64,000 bases of DNA from an uncultured Desulfobacter sp. (GCF_963666145.1 NZ_OY762614.1:5880501-5944500), one strand, 5' to 3'; shown: positions 1 to 9,717, counted from the stretch's first letter. A program made the numbers and translations. Notes: generated by a model from the sequence alone, not told the origin.

Positions 1-642
1 TTTCTGGCACTGAGGGAGCTGTTGACTGGATACCTGAAATCCTTTGTGACTTTTGGGTATAAGGTCGGTTGGCGCTCCCAGGAGATAGCCTCTTTGACTT
101 GGGCACATGTCGATTTGAAGAACGGGATTGTGACCTTGATGGTTGGTGAAACCAAAAACAAGGAAGCTCGGACGGTTTATTTGGATCAAGAGTTGAAACA
201 ACTATTTGAACAGCAGTGGGCTTTGAGACGGAGCAGTGACAAAATAGTCCCCTATGTATTTCCCAGCCAGAATGGTACTGGCAAAATCGGTAATTTCAGG
301 CGGGCCTGGAATACAGCTTGCCGGACTATTGGCATGGGATACGGCTACAAACTTCAAGGAAACTACGTGGAAAAGTGGGAAGGGAAACTTCCCCCAGGCC
401 CCATTTTTCATGATCTCCGAAGGACCGCTGTCAGAAACATGGTTCGGGCTGGAGTACCGGAGCGCGTAGCAATGATGGTATCCGGTCATAAAACCCGTTC
501 CGTATTTGACAGGTATAACATCGTCAATGATTCTGATTTGAAGATGGCAACGGCAAAGCAGGAAAAATACCTGGATAATCAAATGGGCACAAATTCGGGC
601 ACAATCGCTCAATTTGAGAACAAAAAAGGCACCCTCGGATGA
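1..642 (+). CDS. Tyrosine recombinase (integrase), C-terminal part, cut by window edge
   Basis: The frame is open from base 1, so the N-terminus lies outside the window. The visible 213 residues are the catalytic domain of a phage-type site-specific recombinase. The first catalytic Arg lies in WRSQEIASLTW, the HxxR box in HDLRRT, a later His in SGHKT and the nucleophilic Tyr in RYNIVND. The gene ends 43 bp from the 3' end of the tRNA-Arg gene and points towards it, the usual position of an integrase that uses a tRNA 3' end. It therefore probably belongs to a second element extending to the left of the window, not to the island on the other side of the tRNA. Confidence 0.9.
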   Translation, partial: FLALRELLTGYLKSFVTFGYKVGWRSQEIASLTWAHVDLKNGIVTLMVGETKNKEARTVYLDQELKQLFEQQWALRRSSDKIVPYVFPSQNGTGKIGNFRRAWNTACRTIGMGYGYKLQGNYVEKWEGKLPPGPIFHDLRRTAVRNMVRAGVPERVAMMVSGHKTRSVFDRYNIVNDSDLKMATAKQEKYLDNQMGTNSGTIAQFENKKGTLG

Positions 643-684
643 CCAAGGATGCCTCTGAAAGCCTTGCGGCTGTTGCCTTTTGAG

Positions 685-768
<84 letters not shown>

Positions 769-772
769 AGAT

Positions 773-801
773 CTTTTAACAAACTCAAGTGGTTTTGACA
801 A
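773..801 (-). promoter_or_regulatory. Promoter of tRNA-Arg, supplied by the island
   Basis: On the minus strand there is a -35-like TTGTCA, 17 bp, then a -10-like TAAAAG, 11 bp upstream of the tRNA 5' end. A diverged copy with the same spacing lies beside the right att repeat (29675-29703). The intact tRNA therefore appears to be transcribed from island-borne sequence. Confidence 0.6.
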
Positions 802-838
802 GGAAAATTTTAACCAAATATAAATTTTTTTGCTGCCC

Positions 839-856
839 CGGGTCAATCCCGGGTCA
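839..856 (+). promoter_or_regulatory. Paired CGGGTCA boxes, left end
   Basis: Two copies of CGGGTCA start at 839 and 850, 11 bp apart. The same pair with the same 11-bp period occurs at 29392/29403 and, with one change, at 17009/17020 upstream of the integrase. This pattern fits integrase or excisionase arm-type binding sites. The rest of 857-1240 holds no convincing gene; an inverted repeat (CAACGCTC/GAGCGTTG) lies at 1114-1145. Confidence 0.5.
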
Positions 857-1240
857 TTGTTTCATAAAAATGATCAAAAAATGCCACCAAATTCACCAAG
901 ATGACTATGGGGAGAGGGTTCTAAGCGATAGAGATTTTGCAGTTTTATATTTATTGTGCATCTATCTGATACTTTAATGCCCATCTATAATGTACCCTGA
1001 TTACCTTCTTGCTTCTGAAAAATGAATATTTTCATGTAATTTCAAAGTGTTGATTTGATATGCAAAAGCTCACATCCTAAAGCTAAGATGGATAGAGCGA
1101 TAGACTATTCATCCAACGCTCTCATGACAATGTCCCTGAGCGTTGATAAATAGACATAGGGCTCTCCCAATTCCTATCCTAAAAAACCGAAAAATCAAGG
1201 AAACCTGGCCTGTTCAATATGTTAAGTATGGCTCGCCTAT

Positions 1241-1311
1241 TGAACTTTGGACATCTGCGGCTTGCCCGTCAGCATGTCCGTTGTTGGAATACTTTCGACT
1301 AAGGGTCAAAC
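1241..1311. repeat. 71-bp dispersed repeat, copy 1
   Basis: About 89 percent identical, without gaps, to 25121-25191 in the same orientation (8 differences by eye). A looser resemblance extends upstream (around ATAGACATA and ATTCCT). An internal inverted repeat, GGACAT...ATGTCC, encloses a G/C-rich loop. Function is unknown; it could be the edge of a lost mobile element or a structured intergenic repeat. Confidence 0.7.
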
Positions 1312-1349
1312 GTAGATGATACCCCTTTTTCAGAATTGACAGTTGATGG

Positions 1350-1652
1350 CTAAGAAGGATTGTCTTCGTCCCCTTCATCCTTCTCGTCAAACTCTTCTTC
1401 GATCACCTTGTTGAAGGAATCTATGACTTCATTGATGACCCCTCTGGCGACATTCTCTTTATCTGTTGTTGCTTCTTCGCTTTCAGTCCAAGTGATTTCT
1501 ATGCTGCTTTCCCGTTCGATAAGGTTGGTTAGATGCTTCACCAAGTTTGTGAAATCTATATCTCCTTCCAGGGAAATAGAAATAGTATTGCCATCCAAAT
1601 TAATCTCAATGGCTTCAGTGGACATGCTTGCTGTACAAGCTATTTCACTCAT
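1350..1652 (-). CDS. Small acidic protein, partner of the PHP-ATPase
   Basis: A 100-residue acidic protein, not recognised. The middle is predicted to be beta/alpha; the C-terminus is strongly acidic (FDEKDEGDEDNPS). Its ATG overlaps the end of the upstream 809-aa PHP-ATPase gene by 8 bp, so the two are translationally coupled. Small acidic partners of large defence ATPases often act as regulators or antitoxin-like inhibitors; that role is only a suggestion from context. Confidence 0.7.
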   Translation of the reverse strand: MSEIACTASMSTEAIEINLDGNTISISLEGDIDFTNLVKHLTNLIERESSIEITWTESEEATTDKENVARGVINEVIDSFNKVIEEEFDEKDEGDEDNPS

Positions 1653-4074
1653 GGTCTTGCCCCGCTTCAGTTAGAATGCGTTTGATGTTATATTTTTTTG
1701 CTCTTCGATCAAATATGTATTCGCCACCATCTAAGATCCGGCACACCTCTTTTTGAGACTGCCGGTCTTCCAGTACGATCTGTCGATAGCTGACCCGTTG
1801 ATCATCATTGGCTGCTATGATGATAGATTCTGCGTCGCCATATACGACAATGGCAGGGTTATGCGTTACGAGAAAAACCTGTCCCTTAAACTTCTGTGCA
1901 CGAATCATGCGAACGAGGGTTTCAGCAATGAAATTATTCCCCAAGTTGTCTTCTGGTTGGTCAATAAAAACGAGGTTGCTACCAGCCTGTGAAAGAAGAA
2001 TCTCCAAATATTTTTCAGAGTTGTATCCGGGACTGTTTCCCTTCGAAGTAGAGTTGTCTTCGTACTTCAATGATTCCTCCGGCTTGTTGTAGCAGTCATA
2101 CAGGGGAGAGAAAACAGTGCATAGCTTACGGCCCAGAACATCGGGGGCATTCCCTCCAAGATTTTTCACGCTGTTTTGTCCTGAAACCAACCTAAGGATG
2201 TTCAGGTAAAGGCTCTTGGTTTCATCAGCACCTCTAATGGCATCCAGCACGGCGCTGCATGGTGTGATTTCAGATATAGCCTCTACTACGAACTTTGTTT
2301 TTCCATGTAGAGCGAACTCTTCTGTCTCATGGCATGTCAAGTTGCTTAGGCGTTCGCAGGCATGCTGGAGGTTGGCAGCAGATTTAAGCCGACTTTTTAC
2401 TTCAGTAGCAATGGAGCGGATTGTCCTTATTGCTGTGGCTTTATCCTCCGCAGCATTTCCGATTTCACCGTTCTTGAGTTCAAGGGCTTCCTCTACTCCG
2501 TCGATAAAAGTTTTCTGTCTTCTTGAAAGCAGCCCTTTGTTCCGAAAGTGTTGTTGTTTTTTTTGTATCATCTGCTCAAAGCTCTCAATAAGCTCAGATT
2601 CTTCTGCGGTGAATGTAATGAAGTCATTCTCTTTCAAAACTCCGACAGAATCCAAGACAAACTTAATCTGCTCTTCAGCTACATCGAGGAGTTCCGTTGA
2701 ATTTCCAATCGAATCAAGGATTTCTTCTTTATCAAATCGCACGGTGAACTCATCGCTTAAGCTTTCAGTAACTGTTTGCTCATGAAGTACAAAGCTTCTT
2801 TCATTCAGACTTTCGTGGGCATTCCTGTAGGCATCTGATAAGCGGTCAACCTCATCTTGAAGTTCGTTACGCTTATCAACCAGCTTCTGACGCGCTGAAT
2901 CTCTTTCTTGGCTTTTTCCGACTTTGTGAGCAAGCTCATCGAGATGAAATTGCTCAAAGTAACGAATGATGTCGCCTTGCCTAATCCATACAGGCTCAAA
3001 GGATAGTGCGGATTCAGTTGAGTATGAAGCTTCACGTTGAGTCTTTGTTTGCACCGTTGCGGTGGTGAGTAATTCGTCGTAGGTATTGTTTGCTGGGATT
3101 CTGTCGATGCATCTGCTAAACAAACTCATCAATAGACTTTTTCCACTTGAACGACCTCCAATAATGACGTTCAAGTGAGGACTAAACACAAGGCTCGTGT
3201 CCGAGATCCGTTCACTCCCTGAAATTTGGAGACCCTCTAAGTAGTTTTGATTGCGGGGAAGAGCCGCCACTTCAACCTCGGACTTTATGCGTGACTCTGG
3301 GTCTATGAACGCCTGCCTGAGTGTTTCGTAGTTTTTCCCTCCTTTGACGTAGTAAAACTCATGCAAAGGATTCACAGGTTCTCCCTTGTGGACTCGAGGG
3401 TACGCTTCAATATTGTGGTTGTCTGAAAACTGGATATAGGCGATGTCGTTTCTGTCTCGCTGCTCTTCTGGCATCTGCCTACCGAATGAGTCATTGTAAT
3501 GCGCTATCGCTTTTTGCTTCACCTTCTCTAATGCACAACTGGGTAACAATAAAAGCATCTTTTGAGCATATGGAATATCATGACTGTAAGCATCGACAAG
3601 GCTATTGGAACCGCTGCCTGCGTGTGGGATAAAGAAGAAGTCGTCATTAGGAAATAATGATACAATATCATCCAATGTGATTTGACGCTCAGACGGCGCA
3701 TACCCCTTTTCATGATAGTATTGTTCAAGGGTTCCGCTGATTCTGTTCAGGTTTTCTACATCATGGTGACAGAAGATGATGAGTGAGTGGTATCGAGTCC
3801 CGTCCACATCAATGTCGAGTTCAACCCCAATCAACAGAAGAGGGTTTTCATCTCCCGCATAGGTTCCATAATATTCAGTGTATGCATCAACATTGATAAT
3901 GTTGTGGTCTGTTAATGAAAAAATACCAACACTATTTTCTGTTATCTTCTCATGAACCTTGGAGATTGAGAAGAGACCTTTATAGTCATTCTCCTTCGTC
4001 ACTCTACTCTTATCGGTGTGGATGTGGAGATCGATTCGAAAAAAGTCAGAATATGGTTTTGAGGTGCCTTCCAT
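1645..4074 (-). CDS. PHP-domain / SMC-like ATPase (TrlF-like, probable defence protein)
   Basis: An 809-residue two-part protein. Residues 1-270 form a PHP phosphoesterase/nuclease domain with metal ligands in HIHT (17-20), LTDHN (54-58), IPHAG (149-153) and SDNH (217-220). Residues 295-809 form an SMC/ABC-type ATPase: Walker A GGRSSGKS (306-313), a long coiled-coil middle (about 390-600), then a Walker B-like FIDQPEDN near 715. The family called TrlF-like PHP-ATPase is common in genomic islands and resembles ATP-gated nucleases such as RloC and OLD. The start has a good ribosome site (AGAGGAG). It is the first gene of a two-gene unit; the target nucleic acid cannot be told from sequence. Confidence 0.8.
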   Translation of the reverse strand: MEGTSKPYSDFFRIDLHIHTDKSRVTKENDYKGLFSISKVHEKITENSVGIFSLTDHNIINVDAYTEYYGTYAGDENPLLLIGVELDIDVDGTRYHSLIIFCHHDVENLNRISGTLEQYYHEKGYAPSERQITLDDIVSLFPNDDFFFIPHAGSGSNSLVDAYSHDIPYAQKMLLLLPSCALEKVKQKAIAHYNDSFGRQMPEEQRDRNDIAYIQFSDNHNIEAYPRVHKGEPVNPLHEFYYVKGGKNYETLRQAFIDPESRIKSEVEVAALPRNQNYLEGLQISGSERISDTSLVFSPHLNVIIGGRSSGKSLLMSLFSRCIDRIPANNTYDELLTTATVQTKTQREASYSTESALSFEPVWIRQGDIIRYFEQFHLDELAHKVGKSQERDSARQKLVDKRNELQDEVDRLSDAYRNAHESLNERSFVLHEQTVTESLSDEFTVRFDKEEILDSIGNSTELLDVAEEQIKFVLDSVGVLKENDFITFTAEESELIESFEQMIQKKQQHFRNKGLLSRRQKTFIDGVEEALELKNGEIGNAAEDKATAIRTIRSIATEVKSRLKSAANLQHACERLSNLTCHETEEFALHGKTKFVVEAISEITPCSAVLDAIRGADETKSLYLNILRLVSGQNSVKNLGGNAPDVLGRKLCTVFSPLYDCYNKPEESLKYEDNSTSKGNSPGYNSEKYLEILLSQAGSNLVFIDQPEDNLGNNFIAETLVRMIRAQKFKGQVFLVTHNPAIVVYGDAESIIIAANDDQRVSYRQIVLEDRQSQKEVCRILDGGEYIFDRRAKKYNIKRILTEAGQDHE

Positions 4075-4163
4075 TAATCTCCTCTAATTTATTTTTAATG
4101 TTTCAGTGAACAACAGGTTCTTGCAGCGGTCGCGGCCTTTTGCGATCCTCTGCAAATGAAAGG

Positions 4164-6608
4164 TTATACCAAGTCTTTACTCTCGATCTTATTCAGGCTG
4201 CGCATAAATATTTCATTTTCTGTATTCTTTTTTAATACGTTCTTCAATTCTTCCCAATATTCAGGACTTACCGAATTCGCAATTCTTGAACAAATTTCAA
4301 AAGAAAGTATTCCCTCAAAATTTTGCCATTTATCACTCATAATGATTTGAGTTCTTGAAGAGTTTAAGTCCAGATCCATTTCTCCACAGACATCAATAAC
4401 AAGCAGTATGGGAAAAGGCCAATCTAATTTAACTTGATTCTTTTGCATATTCCAAGATCTTGGAAACAAAGTAGATGGCACTACTATTCCATGTAATGAT
4501 AATCGAGATATAGATTTGCAAAGATCATGATAAGAAGGTGAACTATCAATATCTCCATTTTCATCTATTGTAATTGACGTAGTTGACTCACTGATTTCAC
4601 TCCCTGTTGCTCTTATGTATTTATCAAGATCATATGAGTCCCCTTCAATTTCTATTGATCTAGATGTCATTTCGATTTTCGAAGTTGGTTTTCCATGACT
4701 TTCTAAAATTGCAATTATGGCAGATCCCACAAACCCCAAATTGGGATCATTAAACTCAAAACTAAATTCTTTAATATTATCATGTTTATCCCATGAACGA
4801 TTTTTAAGTAATTCAGCCGTCACCTCTTTGAAACTATTTTCGTCTTTAGTTTTATTATGTGATTCTGTTTCAATCTGAATTTTGAACGGAGGGTTAGGAA
4901 TTACATTTTCAACGGATTTGATAAATTCATCTTCATCCATGCGATCCCATGGGTTTTTTCTTTTTCGAAGAAATAGCTTTGTTGATGTCCCAGGAATTTT
5001 TCTTACCCCCGATTTAATCCAAAATATACTTTCTTGCCCTTCAATAGTTAAACTAATGGGAGTACTAGAATCATGCGGGCCATATACTCTTCTAGTCTCC
5101 ACTTCCAAAGTATCAGCCACCATGAAGCACGACAATATTCCAATACCAAAACGTGAAGTTGGTGTAAATTGTGCATTTGATTGTGACTTTAAATCAAAAA
5201 ACTCTGGAGACATATAAAAGGAAGAACCAATTTTTGAATAGTATGAATCAATTATGCTTTGATCCATACCGGTTCCATTATCTATTATTTCAAGGATGTC
5301 TTCATCATTTTTAGTAGAATAGCGGATTAATATCTCTGGTGTATATTGAGTTCCCCAGCTTTGTTCTAACGCGCCTCTCAGCAAACAGGCATCAATCGAA
5401 TTTTGCAATAATTCTCTAAGCGCTACTTCTGGATCTCCATATAATTTTGTGCCCATCAACAGATCAATTACTTGGTTTTTACTCAAGTTAAAATGCGTTT
5501 CTCTATAGATATATTTGGGTGTCCCATCGATTTTCTTTCTTGTTTCAATTTTTGACCGCTCTACATTAAATGGGATCTTAATTGAAATCTGCCGGCCTTT
5601 ACTTCGGTTAAAATCATTTATTGAATTAATGATATTGTTACATGCACTCAGTTCTTTATCAATCAAGTCACAAAAAGCGTGAATAGATGCCTCTATTGCA
5701 GGGTGATCGCATTTTGCATGAAACTGGATCAAAGAACTGTTTATGCTCCACGCCTCAATAGATCTATGTTTATTCCATTCAGAAATTGAAACTGGATGCC
5801 TTACAAATAAATGAGAATACAGTATAGAGGGTGTTCTTTTGGCATCAAAATCAAGAATATCAGAAAGCCTTAACATAACGGCAATTAACTGTAAGTTTGC
5901 ATATATTTCAGGCCCACAAAGGTAATTTTGGTCTAAATTCAAGATTGAAAATGGGTCTTCATTATGGCTGAAGCAAATACTTGCAAATTCAACTGTAAAG
6001 TCGGTATCTCTATATTTAATTCTTCCCAACCAATCCTTTTCAAGGATTTCGACAGCTCTTTTTGCGTGTGTCGTTCTGATATAGTCTGCAATCAGATAAT
6101 TTTTTATTAGCTCAGCACCACTATTATTTCCACGGGCTAAAAGTTCTTCGAGTTTTGATTTTTCATCTGGCCTTGCAAAATAGTACCTCTTAAAATTCTT
6201 GTATTCGTTTTCATCTGCTTGATCATCAAAATTTGGAGAATTATCCCAATTTTTTTTCCAGGAAAGAACCTCTTTTTTATTAGGGGCCATACCAATATCA
6301 TGAAAAAATGCACTTAATATCAGTAACATTAATTCTGGAACAGAAAGTGCCTTTAGTGTTTCTGGAGATAATAACTTTTTCATTAAAAAAAGAACTCTAA
6401 ACAAATGATCTCCGTCATGGAGCGTAAATTCTCCCATGTTAATAAGAATTGTTTTGGTTCTTTGATATGCGTAGTAAATGGCTTCGTCGATCAGTTCTAA
6501 TACTTGGCAGCCAGATGGATCATCTTTACACTTTTCATTTAATTCAAGATAAATTGTGCTCTTTTTTAATCTGACTTGTGTTTCTGCTCTCCAATCATCT
6601 TGAATCAT
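4164..6608 (-). CDS. HD-domain / GHKL (Hsp90-like) ATPase protein
   Basis: An 814-residue protein with an N-terminal HD phosphohydrolase domain: HDGDH at 64-68, FFHDIGM at 102-107 and LRLSDILD at 247-254. A central GHKL ATPase follows, with N-box ELLQNSIDA (399-407), DNGTGM (443-448) and RFGIGILS (486-493). The last 300 residues are a middle/C-terminal region without a recognised domain. HD coupled to an Hsp90/Morc-like ATPase suggests a sensor or switch controlling a nucleotide or nucleic-acid hydrolase. It lies between other probable defence genes and is read from its own ribosome site (AAGGATT). The domain calls are firm; the biological role is an inference. Confidence 0.82.
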   Translation of the reverse strand: MIQDDWRAETQVRLKKSTIYLELNEKCKDDPSGCQVLELIDEAIYYAYQRTKTILINMGEFTLHDGDHLFRVLFLMKKLLSPETLKALSVPELMLLILSAFFHDIGMAPNKKEVLSWKKNWDNSPNFDDQADENEYKNFKRYYFARPDEKSKLEELLARGNNSGAELIKNYLIADYIRTTHAKRAVEILEKDWLGRIKYRDTDFTVEFASICFSHNEDPFSILNLDQNYLCGPEIYANLQLIAVMLRLSDILDFDAKRTPSILYSHLFVRHPVSISEWNKHRSIEAWSINSSLIQFHAKCDHPAIEASIHAFCDLIDKELSACNNIINSINDFNRSKGRQISIKIPFNVERSKIETRKKIDGTPKYIYRETHFNLSKNQVIDLLMGTKLYGDPEVALRELLQNSIDACLLRGALEQSWGTQYTPEILIRYSTKNDEDILEIIDNGTGMDQSIIDSYYSKIGSSFYMSPEFFDLKSQSNAQFTPTSRFGIGILSCFMVADTLEVETRRVYGPHDSSTPISLTIEGQESIFWIKSGVRKIPGTSTKLFLRKRKNPWDRMDEDEFIKSVENVIPNPPFKIQIETESHNKTKDENSFKEVTAELLKNRSWDKHDNIKEFSFEFNDPNLGFVGSAIIAILESHGKPTSKIEMTSRSIEIEGDSYDLDKYIRATGSEISESTTSITIDENGDIDSSPSYHDLCKSISRLSLHGIVVPSTLFPRSWNMQKNQVKLDWPFPILLVIDVCGEMDLDLNSSRTQIIMSDKWQNFEGILSFEICSRIANSVSPEYWEELKNVLKKNTENEIFMRSLNKIESKDLV

Positions 6609-7161
6609 AATAATCCTTAGAACTTTTTGAGTTGGCTGTTTAGAGTCGTTGATGGAATATTTAAATCACTGGCTTGTCCAGTGTGAACAAGTAATTGTGT
6701 GGTTTCTGTTTATCTTTCATACTCGCTTATCTAACGGGATAACACCCGAAATGTAAGGATATCCAGATCCGGCATAATTTTTCAAACGTCAATGATGAAT
6801 TAATTATCATCATTTGAAATCGGTTACAATTTTTTATTCTATAGATGAGCTTCATAAGCACGATATTTAGGTTCACTAGGTGAGACCACGGTCCACAATA
6901 CAACATTTATTTCCCAGTGCCTGATTCCTATAAATCTGAATTTTTCCTAAGAACGGACTAATGGTATTTAGACTCGCTCAATCATTATTCCATAGGGACA
7001 GGTTTAGATGAACAAGTATTCTTTTCTTTGGGTCCCTTTGCGGGTGAGCCTTACTTTTGTTATTCCTGCCCCCTGTTTTGCTGGCAGGAGAATATTATAC
7101 GAGATCATTCAATCTATAAAGCTGTTGACCTCAAAATTTCTCCTGTCTATAGAATGATTGT
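6609..7161. other. 553-bp intergenic region with inverted repeats
   Basis: No coding frame is convincing here. An inverted repeat, AATGATGA/TATCATCATT around an AT spacer, lies at 6791-6814, and CCTGCC/GGCAGG near 7069-7092. ATCATTC and GAATGAT flank the stretch just before the next start (about 7104-7158). The region divides divergent genes and probably holds both promoters. Confidence 0.4.
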
Positions 7162-8232
7162 ATGGATAAATCACAAAAACAAATCTTAATTTCTCAGGTC
7201 AAAGAGAAATTAAGATTAATAAAACCTTATTTATCCCAGGATGAACTAAGGATCTGGGCAGCTGTCGAATCTATTTCAATAGGTCGGGGTGGCAATATTA
7301 TTATCCATGAAGCCACAGGGATATCCAGAGCCACAATAGACAAGGGTAAAAAGGAGGTGGAGCTTAACAAGTCGGGTAAGAAGACGCAACAACCTGACAG
7401 AGGTCGTAAACGATTGTTGGAAAAGCATCCGAAGTTGCTTAGAGACCTCGATGGTTTGATCTATCCATTTGAGCATAAAGAACCAGTCCCTACACTTCGC
7501 TGGACCCAAGACAGCACCTACGAGATAAAACGGCAGCTGGAAAAAAAGGGATACAAGATATCTCAAAAAACGGTGTATTCGATCATGCTGGCCGCCGGGT
7601 ACATTATGCATAGCAATCAGAAAAAAATTTCAGAAAAATCTGGCCCTCATTTTGGTATGCAGTTTGACTATATCCATGAGAAGGTCAAAGAGTATCGTGG
7701 TCAAGGCTTCCCTGCTGTATCGTTGGAACTGCAAAGCTATACAGGTTCGAAAGATGATTTTACGTTGCAGGATTTAATGGCAAGCGATGCTTGGGGGTAC
7801 ACAGCTCTTGATTCCAATACGATAAAAATTACAGCCGAAAGCATTCAAAAATGGTGGGTAGAAACAGGTAAAAAATCATATCCTGATGCCGGGGGGCTCC
7901 TTATTATAATTGACGGCTCCAGATCTCCAAGATGGGATCAAAAAATTCAAGATTTATCAAATTCCATAGGGATGCCGGTTCAGGTTTGTCATTTTCCTCC
8001 TGGGATTCGAAAATGGGATAATATCGTATCGCAAACGTATTCATTTATAGTCACTAAAACGAACGAGAAATCTGTAGGCTTTTGTTCAATCGTCAGCGTT
8101 GTTTCTCCTGCGCAAAATCTAAGAGAATCGGTGGATATCAGTGAAGCACCTTTAAAAACAGAAAAAATTAACATGACAGAAGATATTTTTAAAGGTGAGT
8201 GGAATTATATGATATCCCCTTTCGGGGATTGA
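7162..8232 (+). CDS. ISAzo13-type transposase homologue with lost catalytic residues
   Basis: A 356-residue uninterrupted protein that matches ISAzo13-family (Rhodopirellula-type DDE) transposases from end to end. It has the N-terminal helix-turn-helix region (GISRATIDKGKKEVE), the RGRKR linker, TLRWTQDSTYEIKRQLEKKG, CHFPPG, and a C-terminal FKGEWNYMI. The catalytic sites differ from the family pattern as I know it. The first Asp (usually SVDTKKK) reads SLELQS, and the third acid (usually WNKIEHR) reads WDNIVSQ. Only the middle Asp (IIIDG) survives. A short segment near residue 195 is also missing. It may be decayed, or kept as a DNA-binding protein. No terminal inverted repeats were found, and the ribosome site is weak. 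Confidence 0.75.
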   Translation: MDKSQKQILISQVKEKLRLIKPYLSQDELRIWAAVESISIGRGGNIIIHEATGISRATIDKGKKEVELNKSGKKTQQPDRGRKRLLEKHPKLLRDLDGLIYPFEHKEPVPTLRWTQDSTYEIKRQLEKKGYKISQKTVYSIMLAAGYIMHSNQKKISEKSGPHFGMQFDYIHEKVKEYRGQGFPAVSLELQSYTGSKDDFTLQDLMASDAWGYTALDSNTIKITAESIQKWWVETGKKSYPDAGGLLIIIDGSRSPRWDQKIQDLSNSIGMPVQVCHFPPGIRKWDNIVSQTYSFIVTKTNEKSVGFCSIVSVVSPAQNLRESVDISEAPLKTEKINMTEDIFKGEWNYMISPFGD

Positions 8233-8447
8233 ATTTAAATGTATAATATTTATTACTTACAAAGCTTATGTGATTAAACGTTGTATTTATTACATTTTTA
8301 TAGCAAACTGCAATTATGAATGTAGGGTAGTATGTATTTTATTTTCCCGTTCTTTTTTCAATGGTTATACACTTTCAAATCATAAAGGACAACAATACTC
8401 GGTGAATATAAACTGGTTTGATGACGATAATTATTTTAACAACCGAC

Positions 8448-8484
8448 TTTTCAAAGCGGGGCCACAAGCCCGTAGCTTTGAAAA
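8448..8484. terminator. Stem-loop at the end of the polymerase operon
   Basis: TTTTCAAAGC pairs with GCTTTGAAAA around an 17-base loop that itself holds GGGC/GCCC. It lies 10 bp beyond the last gene of the leftward polB operon and is the likely transcription end. Confidence 0.55.
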
Positions 8485-8494
8485 AAGGCGGGGG

Positions 8495-9025
8495 TTAAAA
8501 TAATTTATCTCTGAACTGTTGGCGGAGGTTTCTGGCTTTGATTTTTCTTTTTGTTAGGATGCTTGACCCTCTTTTTAGGGCCTTAAAGTCTTTTTCCTGC
8601 ACTGCCATAGCTTCAACGGCGATTAAAAAACCTTCAAACTCATCAAAGGGGAATGTATATCGGTGTTCTTCGACCACGTCTTTGAATTTTCTTTCACTAT
8701 CGTCGAATCTCATGGCCTTCCCAGCTGGACCAAAACATAATAAAATTGACGCGTACATTTCACTGTCTTCTGGTTTAATGAGGTCTGATATGGTCATCTT
8801 TCCCCAAATTTCACCCTGGTAATCATGAGTATCATTTTCTATTTCCTTGTCCCGAATTTTGACTTGAATATACTCATCCGGGTATTCAGCCATAGCAATC
8901 AGATATTCGGCAAAAATAAAGAAATCATTGGCCTGGGGGCTAACCATGTGCAACCCTAACTCGCCGCTACGATATCTGATCTGTGCGTAAGATCTCTTGT
9001 AATTATAATACTTTTTGGAAGACAC
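8495..9025 (-). CDS. Hypothetical protein, last gene of polB operon
   Basis: 176 residues, not recognised. It appears soluble and mixed alpha/beta, with a basic C-terminal tail (TKRKIKARNLRQQFRDK) that could bind nucleic acid. It lies 26 bp downstream of the 221-aa gene on the same strand and is most likely cotranscribed with the polymerase. No catalytic motif or membrane segment is visible. Confidence 0.65.
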   Translation of the reverse strand: MSSKKYYNYKRSYAQIRYRSGELGLHMVSPQANDFFIFAEYLIAMAEYPDEYIQVKIRDKEIENDTHDYQGEIWGKMTISDLIKPEDSEMYASILLCFGPAGKAMRFDDSERKFKDVVEEHRYTFPFDEFEGFLIAVEAMAVQEKDFKALKRGSSILTKRKIKARNLRQQFRDKLF

Positions 9026-9051
9026 TGGGACAGTTCACAATTTTGATTATG

Positions 9052-9717
9052 TTATTTTTTGGGGTTGGTAGGATCTAATGGAACAACAAAATCCTTCCAG
9101 CCTTCGTAGGTTGTAATTGCTTCTTCAAGTGAATCCTGGCTATTAATTTGTGCTTTAGCGGCAATGTAAAAGGCAGTCATTTCACTGCGGTCGATGTAAT
9201 AATTGTCGAACAAGGCGATATCTCTCGGACCTCTGATGACACGTCCGGTAACACCCTGAATGATTGATATAGCGCTGGCTTCCGGGTTTATCCTTGCCAA
9301 TATTTGCCCCTTCGCTTCTTTCCTGCTTTCAGTGGTTTCGAAGTTCTGCAGCATAATCGTGGAGCTTTCCTCATCATGCAGATTTTCTACCAAGGCGATG
9401 TATTTTTTCAGTGTAATTTTACGAACCATGGATTTGCCGCAGGCGATTGTCAGACTCAGGCTTCCGTCGCCGAATCTTCTAAATCCCATCACGCCCTTTA
9501 CAAAGTCAGTGTTTTTGATGGTTTTGGAACCGCCAGAAAATGGCTTGATCAAATTCAAATTTTCCAACCCCCTTTGCAGGCTTCCGTCATCATCTTCACT
9601 GACCTTAAATTTGTTGATTAATGGCGTTAATAATCCATCTAAAAGGGATGCCGGATTTGATGCCACTGGTTGAGTTTTTGGGGTATTCTTTGCTTCGGTT
9701 TCTTCGGGTTTACTCAT
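9052..9717 (-). CDS. Hypothetical protein of polB operon
   Basis: 221 residues, not recognised. A polar, Pro/Thr/Ala-rich N-terminus precedes a globular part (about 55-200) with beta-rich segments such as GDGSLSLTIACGKS. Its ATG overlaps the end of the 364-aa gene by 8 bp, indicating translational coupling. A DNA-binding or polymerase-accessory role is plausible from position only. Confidence 0.65.
   Translation of the reverse strand: MSKPEETEAKNTPKTQPVASNPASLLDGLLTPLINKFKVSEDDDGSLQRGLENLNLIKPFSGGSKTIKNTDFVKGVMGFRRFGDGSLSLTIACGKSMVRKITLKKYIALVENLHDEESSTIMLQNFETTESRKEAKGQILARINPEASAISIIQGVTGRVIRGPRDIALFDNYYIDRSEMTAFYIAAKAQINSQDSLEEAITTYEGWKDFVVPLDPTNPKK

Noticed and set aside
8270..8503. Short plus-strand frame between the transposase-like gene and the polB operon
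   Set aside because: No ribosome site, no recognisable content, and it runs through the terminator hairpin.
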